A stretch of 43,301 nucleotides of DNA from Mastigocoleus sp. MO_188.B34 (GCF_030065675.1 NZ_JASJDK010000068.1:1-43301), one strand, 5' to 3'; positions 17,919 through 25,582 are shown, counted from the first letter of the stretch. Translations and numbers: made by a program. Notes: generated by a model from the letters alone, not told the origin.

Positions 17919-18389
17919 ATGAACAAAAAAATTTACTTAGCTAATCCTTATGGATTTTCTAAACAACAGAAAGAACTGTTACTTTCTCCCATTATCAAAA
18001 AGTTGGAATATTTGGGAGCGGAAGTTTGGGAACCATTTGAACGAAATAACCAAGTGGACTTCTCAAAATTGGGTTGGGCTTACAATATTGCTCAAGCAGA
18101 TTTGAATGATGTCAAAAACTGTGATGGTATATTTGCGATCGTTAACGGTACACCTCCTGATGAAGGTGTAATGGTGGAATTAGGTATTGCAATAGCACTC
18201 AATAAAGCTATTTTCTTGTTTCGAGATGATTTTCGTAGATGTACTGATAGTGAATATTATCCACTCAATCTTATGTTGTTTGCCGGACTACCAGAATTCG
18301 GTTGGGAAGAATATTATTATACTTGTGTGGAGGATATTGATTCTGAATGCAAAGCTTTGTACAGGTGGTTAAGATCAACAAATCAATAA
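17919..18389 (+). CDS. Nucleoside 2-deoxyribosyltransferase
   Basis: A 156-residue soluble enzyme of the nucleoside 2-deoxyribosyltransferase family, which exchanges bases on 2'-deoxyribonucleosides for nucleoside salvage. The N-terminal strand IYLANPYGFS, the segment ADLNDVKNCDGIFAIVNG (60-77) and the catalytic block PPDEGVMVELG with D81 and nucleophile-like E87 fit the family. A conserved YPLNLML (114-120) near the C-terminus supports the assignment. The ATG at 17919 is preceded by AT-rich sequence without a strong ribosome-binding site. The gene stands alone and is followed by a convergent regulator gene. Confidence 0.88.
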   Translation: MNKKIYLANPYGFSKQQKELLLSPIIKKLEYLGAEVWEPFERNNQVDFSKLGWAYNIAQADLNDVKNCDGIFAIVNGTPPDEGVMVELGIAIALNKAIFLFRDDFRRCTDSEYYPLNLMLFAGLPEFGWEEYYYTCVEDIDSECKALYRWLRSTNQ

Positions 18390-18481
18390 TATATGCTTTA
18401 ACATAAAATTTATACATGTAAAATTTACACATAAACTTATTGCACTTGAAATTCAAGACAGTTGCTACTTATTTGTCCAGA

Positions 18482-19342
18482 TTATGGAACCTGAGAAAAC
18501 ACCTTTGCTACCATTTCAGTCCGCGCAGAAACCCCTAACTTTCTGAACATTCGCTTCAAAGCTTGTTTAACAGAATTTTGGGTGATCCATAATTGTTTAC
18601 CAATTTCAGCATTGGTTAATCCCTTAGCTACCAACTCAGCAATTTGCTGTTCCCGTGGAGTAAGAGAATTTGTTAATACTAATTTAGATTTTCTAGATTC
18701 AGAAATTGTTGGCTCGGAAGTTGTTACAGCAGAAGTTTTTGATTTAGATTCTATTGAATTTGAATTCAAGTTTGAATTTGCCGATCCCGCTCGGATAGTA
18801 GCTAGTTTAGCTGACAAATGCAAACACAAAGCACTAAGATCCGCTAAATCGTGAGTATCAAAAGCCTTAGCATCATCACTACGGGTCAGATTCAATGTTC
18901 CCACCACACGTCCATCAGTAATAATTGGTCCACTCATTACATGAGCATGGTCATTTCGACGACAAAATTTTTGCCAGTCTCCCGGTGACAATACTAGTTC
19001 CTCATGAGCGGGAGCATGACGTTCAAATACATACTGACCCACAGGATTACCTTTCAAGCAAACATCGGGAATTGTCTCAAATTCAATATTTTTCTGAGAA
19101 TCATCTTCTTGATAATCATGTTGTCGAAAATTACCTTCCTGGGGATTATTTGCTTGAGAATTATTTGCTTGAGAATTATTTGCTTGAGAATTGTCTTCCT
19201 GACAATTATCGTCAAGCAGATAAAGACCCCAACTTTGGACATCAAAATGTTCGCCAACTGTATTTATCACAGCTAGTCGTAATTCTTGCTCGTTAGTTGC
19301 TTCAGCAATCTCCTGGAAAAGAGAATGTAGACAATTAGCCAT
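18482..19342 (-). CDS. GAF-LuxR transcriptional regulator with repeat-expanded linker
   Basis: A 286-residue regulator. The N-terminal GAF-like sensor spans about residues 1-185 (DVQSWGLYLLDD, then SGPIITDGRVVGTLNLTR). A C-terminal LuxR/FixJ helix-turn-helix spans 225-285, with LTPREQQIAELVAKGLTNAE characteristic. Two low-complexity linkers stand out: 47-88, Asn/Gln/Asp-rich and containing SQANN repeats, which falls inside the GAF fold, and 187-222, Ser/Asn/Thr-rich, between sensor and HTH. The first linker corresponds to 15-bp DNA repeats at 19130-19204. The gene is divergent from the DUF3386 gene (105 bp apart), which is the best candidate target. The effector ligand is unknown. Confidence 0.88.
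   Translation of the reverse strand: MANCLHSLFQEIAEATNEQELRLAVINTVGEHFDVQSWGLYLLDDNCQEDNSQANNSQANNSQANNPQEGNFRQHDYQEDDSQKNIEFETIPDVCLKGNPVGQYVFERHAPAHEELVLSPGDWQKFCRRNDHAHVMSGPIITDGRVVGTLNLTRSDDAKAFDTHDLADLSALCLHLSAKLATIRAGSANSNLNSNSIESKSKTSAVTTSEPTISESRKSKLVLTNSLTPREQQIAELVAKGLTNAEIGKQLWITQNSVKQALKRMFRKLGVSARTEMVAKVFSQVP
19130..19204. repeat. 15-bp tandem repeat array inside the GAF-LuxR gene
   Basis: ATTATTTGCTTGAGA occurs at 19145-19159, 19160-19174 and 19175-19189, with degenerate copies on each side (19130-19144 and 19190-19204). It encodes SQANN repeats and keeps the reading frame. Confidence 0.92.
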
Positions 19343-19447
19343 AAAAGTGTACCCAGTTGAGGACTATGCTGGTCTCCCAAATACCTCTATCCTAATAATT
19401 GTAGGGCTTAAAAGCTAATATAACTATTATTCGGACAGGAGAAAGGC

Positions 19448-20101
19448 ATGACTGCAACACAAGCATCTGCTAGAGATTTAATGCGTTCTGCTTATGAAAA
19501 TCGTTACACTTGGGATCGTAACTTCCCCGGATATACAGCAGATGTAACCTATAATTATGGTGATAAAACTGTAACAGGTAAAGTTCGCGTTAACGCCAAT
19601 CTCAAAGCAGAAGCATCTGAAATTGAAGATGAAGAAGCAAACAAAGTAATTGCTAACCAATTGTGGGAAATTGCAATCCACCGCATTCGTCGTGAGTTTG
19701 AAGAAAGCCACGGTAATAATACTTTTTCCTTAGGTGAAACTGACGAAACCGGTGCAGTTGAAATTATTGTCGGTGGTAAATCATCAGGAGATAAATACAA
19801 ACTTCGCGACAATGAAGTTGTTTTAGTTCACCGTCATATCCACGGTATTGTAGTTACAATCAACACCTTCAGTACCCACGATACTGGAGAGGGATACCTT
19901 TCCCATCGTTATGATTCTGTATACCACGATCCCAAAACTGGCGAACAGAAAGGTGGTAGAAATGAATTTGAAGATGAGTATGAAAAAGTAGGTAATTACT
20001 TCATCCTTAATCGTAGAGTTATAACAACTGAGACAGAAAATCCATCTTCTACTCAAGAAATTATTTTCTCTAATATTCAGTTATTAGATCCTGCAGCTTA
20101 A
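19448..20101 (+). CDS. DUF3386 family protein
   Basis: A 217-residue protein matching the cyanobacterial DUF3386 family in length and character. It is soluble, beta-rich and without a signal peptide. Conserved stretches include ARDLMRSAYENRYTWDRNFPGY at the start, LVHRHIHGIVVTINTF in the middle and GNYFILNRRV near the end. No enzymatic motif is known to me. It starts with ATG at 19448, preceded by GGACAGGAGAAAGGC with a good AGGAG ribosome-binding site. It is divergent from the GAF-LuxR gene, so the shared 105-bp interval probably contains both promoters. Confidence 0.88.
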   Translation: MTATQASARDLMRSAYENRYTWDRNFPGYTADVTYNYGDKTVTGKVRVNANLKAEASEIEDEEANKVIANQLWEIAIHRIRREFEESHGNNTFSLGETDETGAVEIIVGGKSSGDKYKLRDNEVVLVHRHIHGIVVTINTFSTHDTGEGYLSHRYDSVYHDPKTGEQKGGRNEFEDEYEKVGNYFILNRRVITTETENPSSTQEIIFSNIQLLDPAA

Positions 20102-20153
20102 GCTTAAAAGCTGGGTAAATTACAGAATCATAATGTTCTGAAATAACCATAGG

Positions 20154-20227
20154 CTAATAGAGACGTAGCATGAGACTAATAGAGACGTAGCATGAGATTA
20201 ATAGAGACGTAGCATGCTACGTCTCTA
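20154..20227. repeat. 22-bp tandem repeat ending in a perfect 26-bp palindrome
   Basis: CTAATAGAGACGTAGCATGAGA occurs at 20154-20175 and 20176-20197, with a third partial copy at 20198-20216. The last copy continues into a perfect palindrome (20202-20227) centred on GCATGC. A single-copy relative is at 25505-25525. It lies after the DUF3386 gene and could serve as a bidirectional terminator-like hairpin. Confidence 0.9.
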
Positions 20228-20313
20228 CAATTTCGAACTGGTAGTTTTTCTGTTACGATAATTGCTATAAAATCTGATTGGTTACTTTAGAATCAAATTA
20301 TTGTAAAGTCAAA

Positions 20314-20634
20314 TCACTGCAAAAATTGTTGGATTTGTTCAACTGTTGCGCCTTCTAAAAGCAACTTTTGACCTTTTTGACCTATCATTAGTACTTTAAC
20401 AACATTCTTGCCTGAATTATTCTCTTTATATTCCACATACCACTTACAAATTTCTTCTCCGACTGCAATATTTTCATCCGCTACACTGATTATCTTTGCA
20501 ATTGTGGCGCTTACTCCCTCTTTCTTAACTTCTTCCCATACTTGATAATTTCCCGAAACCCCCGGAATTCTTAGTAACTTCTCAGTCGCAGAAACTGCAT
20601 CTTTACCTGCGACCGCTACCTGAATTTCTGCCAT
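20314..20634 (-). CDS. Small soluble protein, possibly EACC1-like conflict-system component
   Basis: A 106-residue protein with a strand-helix start (AEIQVAVAGKDAVSATEKLL), a central helical block with ICKWYVEYKE, then a strand-turn-strand-helix end (VVKVLMIGQKGQKLLLEGATVEQIQQFL). This secondary-structure order resembles small effector-associated constant components described in bacterial conflict systems, which accompany caspase, peptidase or NTPase effectors. The resemblance is by eye and the family call is tentative. The upstream gene on the same strand, 266 bp away, encodes a lipase-like hydrolase. A recognisable ribosome-binding site (GGTGAAG in the transcript) precedes the ATG at 20634. 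Confidence 0.6.
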   Translation of the reverse strand: MAEIQVAVAGKDAVSATEKLLRIPGVSGNYQVWEEVKKEGVSATIAKIISVADENIAVGEEICKWYVEYKENNSGKNVVKVLMIGQKGQKLLLEGATVEQIQQFLQ

Positions 20635-20763
20635 TACTTCACCCGGTAATAATTACAGTTCACATTTTAGGGGAAGATATGTTGCTTTTGGGTAATTGCT
20701 AATTGGTAATAGGTAATTGGTGATTGATGAAAAGATTTACGATTAAAAACTATAATATTCTCC

Positions 20764-20788
20764 TAGGGGCAAATTATTACGCCCCTAC
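20764..20788. repeat. TAGGGGC hairpin repeat
   Basis: TAGGGGC (20764-20770) and GCCCCTA (20781-20787) are reverse complements around an AT-rich 10-nt loop. The arms are related to the outer arms of the GGGCGCAC hairpins at 12760 and 30699, so this is probably another member of the same dispersed class. Confidence 0.7.
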
Positions 20789-20836
20789 TGTACGTTAATA
20801 ATGGTATAAATTATTTTTTGGTATTACTCATTACTC

Positions 20837-20892
20837 ATTACTTATCACTCATTACTTATCACTCATTACTTATCACTCATTACTTATCACTC
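20837..20892. repeat. 14-bp STRR array, 4 copies
   Basis: ATTACTTATCACTC is repeated exactly four times, and each unit is two related heptamers. It matches the short tandemly repeated repetitive (STRR) sequences known from heterocystous cyanobacteria. It ends just past the stop of the lipase-like gene at 20901. Confidence 0.92.
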
Positions 20893-20900
20893 ATTACTCA

Positions 20901-22397
20901 TTAGTCCCATTGAGAAATATCCAGGTGAATTGCTGCTTGCTGTCCCAATTCTTTTTGTCCATTTCTTGGTAAGGGAATTTCTTTAGTAAATTTATGTTTC
21001 GGTTCTAAATCAACCGATCGCCAACTATAGGTAGCAGTCTGCTTACCATCAATTATTTTGGTATCTACCAGTAAACGATCAGACCAAATGGGCATATTTT
21101 CTATATGTTCTTTAAATAACCAGTCTTGACGCTTACTAAAAGAATGAAAGCACGTGTGTAAAAGGTATCGACAGGTATCATCACCCGTCGCAGACCTATC
21201 AGACATGAAAAATGCAGTAAACAGGGGAATGTGCTTTTTTTGTAAATCTTCAGTTTTAATGGTGATGGGACTATTATGTTCTATTGTTTGCTCGTGAATC
21301 GCGACTGGAAGACCACGAATTGAAAATCGCACTTCCATTTGATAAAAGGTATCTTCTCGATTTAATAACTCCCTATCTACATTAATCAAAGAAATTTTAG
21401 CTTTGATATTACCAAAAAGAAAACGTTGCAGATTTTCAAAACCTGATTCAGAATTAACCATTCCGTAACGTCCACCGTGGGTGCGATAAATATAAGCACG
21501 ATGGGAACCTTTGACGTAAGCTTTATCAATTTGAACTAGACCATCACTCTGAAGACCTACAAGTTTTTGTGAAATACCAAGACCCGGTTCATAATCTTTT
21601 GCATTAGTACCAATGAGTGAGAAAACTCGATCTACAGGAAACGTTTCATCAAGACTTTGGGGGTTGAAATTCTCAGAATTCTGTTGTGCAGGATTACTCA
21701 ATTGCTTCGCTGGTGTAAAATACTTGAACATTCTTTGAGGATTAAAGTCATCGATATTATTCCACTCTAAAAAGTTAGTTAATTGCTCGAAGAATGCACC
21801 TGCAATTTGAGAATTAATTCCACCATGAGGTGTTCCATAAGTAAAAAATTTATCAATGTGGTCTTCTGCCTTTTCATTGTTTTCAGGATAAACCTTCTGT
21901 ATTAAAGAACGACAGATTAAACCCCCCATAGAGTATGCGACAAGATAAACTTTGTTAGCTTTTGTCGCTTGCTTAACATCTGTAATGAGTTTCTTCAAAC
22001 CATCAGCAATTTGTTCTATTTCCAAACGAACTGGATTGTTGGAACCAAAACTTTCTGAAGTGACATCATAGAATCGATAAATCCAAATACTCTTGAGAGG
22101 ATCTTTTAATTTTTTAACTCGTTGATTAAGGTACTGAGCATCTCTATTTTCAAATTCTCCATTAACAAATTGTTGATAATCCAATATTGGTAGATACTCA
22201 TAATCGGTCATCAAACGAATTAATGGGCTTTCAAAGAAAAATTTCTTGGGGATCCCTTGATCGCCAACTCGGATATGAGCTGAACCAGTGTTAAAGCCAT
22301 AAAATGGATCGCTAACTCTACTTTCAACATCTTGTTGTGTGCTAGCGTATCCGCAAACATAAATAATTGGTAATTGCTGAGAATGAGAATTGTGCAT
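20901..22397 (-). CDS. Alpha/beta hydrolase, PGAP1/lipase-like
   Basis: A 498-residue protein. The N-terminal two-thirds is an alpha/beta hydrolase: an early strand IIYVCGYAS, the nucleophile elbow AYSMGG at 154-159 (Ser156), then FTYGTPHGG near 190-198, a hallmark of PGAP1/lipase-type esterases. An acidic SDGLVQIDKA near 285-295 and a His in SHRAYIYRTHGG complete a plausible triad. There is no signal peptide, so it is probably cytosolic. The C-terminal roughly 170 residues are beta-rich and of unknown function. The substrate (lipid or ester) is unknown. A small adaptor-like gene lies 266 bp downstream on the same strand, which would fit a toxin or effector role but is weak evidence. Confidence 0.82.
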   Translation of the reverse strand: MHNSHSQQLPIIYVCGYASTQQDVESRVSDPFYGFNTGSAHIRVGDQGIPKKFFFESPLIRLMTDYEYLPILDYQQFVNGEFENRDAQYLNQRVKKLKDPLKSIWIYRFYDVTSESFGSNNPVRLEIEQIADGLKKLITDVKQATKANKVYLVAYSMGGLICRSLIQKVYPENNEKAEDHIDKFFTYGTPHGGINSQIAGAFFEQLTNFLEWNNIDDFNPQRMFKYFTPAKQLSNPAQQNSENFNPQSLDETFPVDRVFSLIGTNAKDYEPGLGISQKLVGLQSDGLVQIDKAYVKGSHRAYIYRTHGGRYGMVNSESGFENLQRFLFGNIKAKISLINVDRELLNREDTFYQMEVRFSIRGLPVAIHEQTIEHNSPITIKTEDLQKKHIPLFTAFFMSDRSATGDDTCRYLLHTCFHSFSKRQDWLFKEHIENMPIWSDRLLVDTKIIDGKQTATYSWRSVDLEPKHKFTKEIPLPRNGQKELGQQAAIHLDISQWD

Positions 22398-23020
22398 TAA
22401 CTTTAAAGCATTAATATAAAATTAGTTTTCTGAGACTCGCATCAGCCTTTATAAAAATAAGGTTTCTTTTGAAGACATAGAATCAACAGGAAATAATAAA
22501 ATCTATTAATTTTAGAATCTGTTAACCTTGTTTACCTGCTTCTAAAATTCTTCACTATATACTTAATCACTGAATATTAAGGTATCAATTTGAGTTTACC
22601 AATGAAAGCTTGTTAAATTTATATATAAATTCTGCTATTTAAGTAAATATTTATAACAATTAAGTTTTGTGAATATAAGACATAATTCTTTTTGGATTAT
22701 TTGGTTAAGTTTAATATTATTTTTTATTCCCTGTTCCCTATTCCCTTTCAAGATAAATATAGTGTAATAAAAAATACTTTTATTGCTATATCAGGACTTA
22801 CACAATTGTCATAATACACCAGTGGTGCGTGACACTAAAAACTTTATTAATACGTTTGAGCTAACTCTGAGTGTCACACACCCCACAAGAAAAATGTGCC
22901 GGTTGCGTAAGTCCTATATGTATAAAAAATAATAAAATATCTGCACAAATCAAATGTTAATCGAGATAACAATTTGTTGATTTGTGCAGTAATATTTCAA
23001 GTATTTAGATAACCTGTTAT
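22398..23020. other. AT-rich intergenic region containing a MITE-like inverted repeat
   Basis: This 623-bp stretch without a plausible gene lies between two minus-strand genes. The element at 22793-22915 is its main structure. The right part downstream of the DUF3318 gene includes a weak dyad TTGTTGATTTGTGCA around 22973-22990. Confidence 0.55.
22793..22915. mobile_element. 123-bp MITE-like element with AGGACTTAC ends
   Basis: AGGACTTAC (22793-22801) and GTAAGTCCT (22907-22915) are exact reverse complements, and the match continues with one mismatch (ACAA/GCAA). An inner pair, GTGGTGCGTGACACT near 22823 and AGTGTCACACACCCCAC near 22870, makes a second stem. ATAT-like flanks may be a target duplication. 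A solitary matching end is at 17813-17824. Confidence 0.6.
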
Positions 23021-23662
23021 TTAGTAATCGTCATTCATCGAGCGGGATTTAGATTTTGCTTTATTGGCACTCTTTTTAAGGGCAGACAGTCGCGCTTCAT
23101 AAGCAGAACGCTGACGCTTGCTAGGAGTAATATCAATTAGAGTTTTTAAGGCACTACCCAAGCTTTTATAAGCATTGGGAAGACTGTAACCGAAGCGGGT
23201 CGCCAATGATATTGCCTTTTCATCAGCTTCAACTAACTCTTTGAGTCGCTTTTCGCCATTATTTTTTTGATATAGTCGCCAGCCAGAAACTCCACATAAA
23301 GCTAAAGCCAGCAACAACAATAACCCATCCTGTACCCACAACTCACCTACAGCACCCCCTAAACCAATTGCTAGGGCTGCCATTTCCCAACCATCCTTAG
23401 GGATAGTATCATTTTGAATGCGGGCAACTTCATGCCAGAACAGTAGATTGCGCTGATCCATTGCTAAGGTATCCCATTTTACTAGGTCAATTTGAACTTC
23501 GACCTGGTCTTTACCTATTTCTTCACAGCGAATCAGGGGAGGATTTACCTCGGTTGTACCTTCTACTGTTACCCAGCTCTGCAACTCAGGCGGTAGTAAG
23601 CCTTTTAACCGCCGGAGTTCGCTCATTTCTGCTTTAGCAGAGGAGGTTACGTAGGATGTCAT
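23021..23662 (-). CDS. DUF3318 family protein
   Basis: A 213-residue protein matching the cyanobacterial DUF3318 family. The N-terminus is a soluble alpha/beta region (ELRRLKGLLPPELQSWVTVEG; DLVKWDTLAMDQRNLLFWHEVARI). A hydrophobic hairpin at about 93-128 suggests membrane association. The C-terminus (about 180-213) is strongly basic and Lys/Ser-rich. HEVARIQ resembles a metal-peptidase-like HE motif but lacks the second His of HExxH, so no protease claim is made. It is followed 79 bp upstream on the same strand by the YbjN-like gene. The function is unknown. Confidence 0.85.
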   Translation of the reverse strand: MTSYVTSSAKAEMSELRRLKGLLPPELQSWVTVEGTTEVNPPLIRCEEIGKDQVEVQIDLVKWDTLAMDQRNLLFWHEVARIQNDTIPKDGWEMAALAIGLGGAVGELWVQDGLLLLLALALCGVSGWRLYQKNNGEKRLKELVEADEKAISLATRFGYSLPNAYKSLGSALKTLIDITPSKRQRSAYEARLSALKKSANKAKSKSRSMNDDY

Positions 23663-23741
23663 ATTAATCGGAACCTAGAAAACATCAATAAAAGTTAGGG
23701 TATCCTAAAAGTGAGTATAACGATTTCCATGATAATCTGCC

Positions 23742-24299
23742 TTACTCATTAGGAAAACTTCCTCGTCTCTTGCGAGCTTCCATAGCTTTCTCTAAAAGAT
23801 CGAGTAGTCCTGGGGCTTGTTCCTGAATACTGAGTAACATTCGTTCCCCAAGTTCCACATTGCCTGGATCGTTACCTGTTTTCATTACTTCTTGTAAACG
23901 AGGCATAGCTACGCTATCAACTAATTGAATTAAACCACTCAGACAGCGATTAAATTGTTTTTCTGTCAAGTTGGCATCTTCTAGAGGAAATTCAATAATC
24001 GCGCGGATCTCGCCATCAGATGGGTCGTACTCCCATTGTAACATTTTGGTTTCCCAAGAAATTGCAAGCATTGTTTGCAAAATTGCAGCCTTGTGGGGGT
24101 GTCCTGGCAAATCTGATAGTACGTGTGGTGCAAATAACCGAAAGAATCTCCCATCTTCGTCTAATTGGACGACAATGACAAAGTTTTCTAAATTTTCAGC
24201 TTCTACGCCAGTAACAATACGATCGTCTTCGTCTTCGATTTGATAATCCCAACCAAGTTTGTCTAGATACGTGGCAATCTGTTGTACATTGGCTGCCAT
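23742..24299 (-). CDS. YbjN / chaperone-like domain protein
   Basis: A 185-residue soluble protein with the YbjN-type alpha/beta fold resembling type III secretion chaperones: IATYLDKLGWDYQIEDEDDRIV, then NFVIVVQLDEDGRFFRLFAPHV, then MLQWEYDPSDGEIRAIIEFPLED. The C-terminal third (135-185) is helical and Arg/Lys-rich at the end. There is no signal peptide or catalytic motif. YbjN-like domains often mediate protein interactions. It starts with ATG at 24299 and lies 79 bp before the DUF3318 gene on the same strand, so they may be co-transcribed. Confidence 0.78.
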   Translation of the reverse strand: MAANVQQIATYLDKLGWDYQIEDEDDRIVTGVEAENLENFVIVVQLDEDGRFFRLFAPHVLSDLPGHPHKAAILQTMLAISWETKMLQWEYDPSDGEIRAIIEFPLEDANLTEKQFNRCLSGLIQLVDSVAMPRLQEVMKTGNDPGNVELGERMLLSIQEQAPGLLDLLEKAMEARKRRGSFPNE

Positions 24300-24648
24300 A
24301 AAAATCTCAAATAGAAATTACTACGCGGCTTTTACGAAACTAGTTTAACCTGCGATAGGCACAAGGATGGAGTAGAATTGCTACTTATAATGTATTTCTA
24401 CTCAATTATTTTTTAAATTTAGGTAATTAATATCACTGATTTTTTAACTTCTTTTTTACCGATTATAGCTTTTGTATCACGGTAGGAATTTGAATCCTCC
24501 AGACTCTGGAATTTAGGATTTTTCTACTCCTTTCTCTTAAGTTCTGTGACAAAGCACAAATTACAACGGAAATACTATGAAATGAATGTGTAGTTTGATC
24601 TACATCGTGATTTCAAATCCACCACAAATCAAATTCACTACAAAATAC
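24300..24648. other. Divergent intergenic region with terminator-like hairpin
   Basis: This region lies between the YbjN-like gene (minus) and the secreted-protein gene (plus). A hairpin at 24493-24520 (AATCC/GGATT outer arms, perfect CCAGA-C-TCTGG inner stem) is followed by TTTTT on the plus strand. No plus-strand gene ends here, so it may terminate a small RNA or act as a leader attenuator. No clear promoter is visible for either gene. Confidence 0.5.
24493..24523 (+). terminator. Terminator-like hairpin with T-run
   Basis: The inner stem CCAGA-C-TCTGG and outer AATCC/GGATT arms are followed at once by TTTTT at 24519-24523. This is the typical shape of a Rho-independent terminator, but its upstream transcript is unknown. 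Confidence 0.4.
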
Positions 24649-25482
24649 ATGACTAAGGCAAAATATTTACGGAATATCTTATTTAGCCTACTCTTTACAA
24701 GTTTATTATCCAGCGGGGTTAGCTTAATTTTCACCAAGTCTGCGATCGGTACGCAGGCGGCTACGCCTATCGCCACCACGCGCGGGACAAATGCTTATTT
24801 CGGTTCGTTAGACATAGTAAGTGATCGAAGTGTCAGTGTGGGCTCGAATTCATTAACAGTCATAGATAGCACTCGCTCGGAAAGCACCCAATTAGAAACG
24901 CAGTTTGTCGCTCAGTCACCTCAAACATCCCCTAAGCAATTACAAAAACTACCAAGAAGAATTAGGAGAAAAGTTTTACGTGATGCTTCACAGCGTTCTG
25001 GAATACCAACAAGAAGATTAAGCATTAAGAATGCGACTCGCAAAACATTTGGAAATCCCTGCGTGTTCAAATTCGGCGAAATTTGCACTCGAGAATTCAA
25101 TCCAATCGAGGGTTGGGAAATAACTGTACTAGTTCGAGGAGAGCCAGTCCTCTATCACGCAAACCTCGACGGCAGTCAAATTATTGTAGATCCAAATGCG
25201 AAATTTACATCATCTACAAAATTACCCAAAAATCTCGCTACAGCAGTTTTACAGGATGCATCAAAACGTTCGGGGATACCAGTTAGAAGATTGAAAATCG
25301 AAGATGCGACTCGCAAAACCTTTGGAAATCCCTGTATCTTTAACTTTGGTGAAATTTGCACTCGCGAATTCAATCCTATTGATGCTTGGGAAGTAACCGT
25401 AAAAATTCAAAAAAGGTCTGTAATTTACCGTATTAGTTTAGATGGCTTTAGAATTGCAGTAGACCCCAATGCGAATCTGTAG
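24649..25482 (+). CDS. Secreted protein with duplicated two-cysteine domain
   Basis: A 277-residue exported protein. I chose the ATG at 24649 because it gives a clean signal peptide (MTKAKYLRNILFSLLFTSLL, then a small-residue stretch near 31-40); an upstream TTG start would add 21 odd residues. After a low-complexity spacer come two tandem copies of a roughly 84-residue domain at 101-184 and 192-275. Each has a basic helix (VLRDASQRSGIP), RKTFGNPC, FGEICTREFNP, a Trp (GWEITV/AWEVTV) and a terminal YxxxLDG. Cys138/146 and Cys229/237 probably form disulphides. The copies are nearly identical in the DNA core, so duplication is recent. Related single domains occur in many cyanobacterial secreted proteins. 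Its function is unknown. Residues 31-46 are encoded by a GC-rich palindromic insert. Confidence 0.8.
   Translation: MTKAKYLRNILFSLLFTSLLSSGVSLIFTKSAIGTQAATPIATTRGTNAYFGSLDIVSDRSVSVGSNSLTVIDSTRSESTQLETQFVAQSPQTSPKQLQKLPRRIRRKVLRDASQRSGIPTRRLSIKNATRKTFGNPCVFKFGEICTREFNPIEGWEITVLVRGEPVLYHANLDGSQIIVDPNAKFTSSTKLPKNLATAVLQDASKRSGIPVRRLKIEDATRKTFGNPCIFNFGEICTREFNPIDAWEVTVKIQKRSVIYRISLDGFRIAVDPNANL
24741..24786. repeat. GC-rich palindromic insert inside a signal-peptide region
   Basis: This 46-bp GC-rich stretch starts with GCGATCGG and contains GGCTACGCCTATCGC, an imperfect inverted repeat with GCGAT (24742-24746) and ATCGC (24769-24773) at its ends. Its composition differs sharply from the AT-rich gene around it and resembles the GC islands at 37286-37312 and 39014-39223. 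It keeps the reading frame. Confidence 0.65.
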
Positions 25483-25504
25483 TCAAATCATTTTAATGAC
25501 CCAA

Positions 25505-25525
25505 AGACGTAGCAATGCTACGTCT
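25505..25525. repeat. AGACGTAGCA hairpin repeat
   Basis: AGACGTAGCA-A-TGCTACGTCT, with perfect 10-bp arms, lies 22 bp after the secreted-protein stop and downstream of the convergent DUF937 gene. It is the same family as the palindrome at 20202-20227. Its position suits a shared bidirectional terminator. Confidence 0.8.
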
Positions 25526-25582
25526 CCAGTCATTTTATAATCCTAATCCTATCGACTATCTGATCGATCACCCATTTAATAT

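Noticed and set aside
18925-19296. Plus-strand frames with runs of ENYLL/RIICL repeats opposite the GAF-LuxR gene
   Set aside because: These are the antisense reading of the 15-bp repeats in the regulator gene and have no independent support.
20821-20892. CRISPR array
   Set aside because: The 14-bp units are directly contiguous, without spacers. This is a simple STRR array.
23021-23662. DUF3318 protein as a metalloprotease because of HEVAR
   Set aside because: The HExxH pattern is incomplete: the second His is missing and no third ligand is visible.
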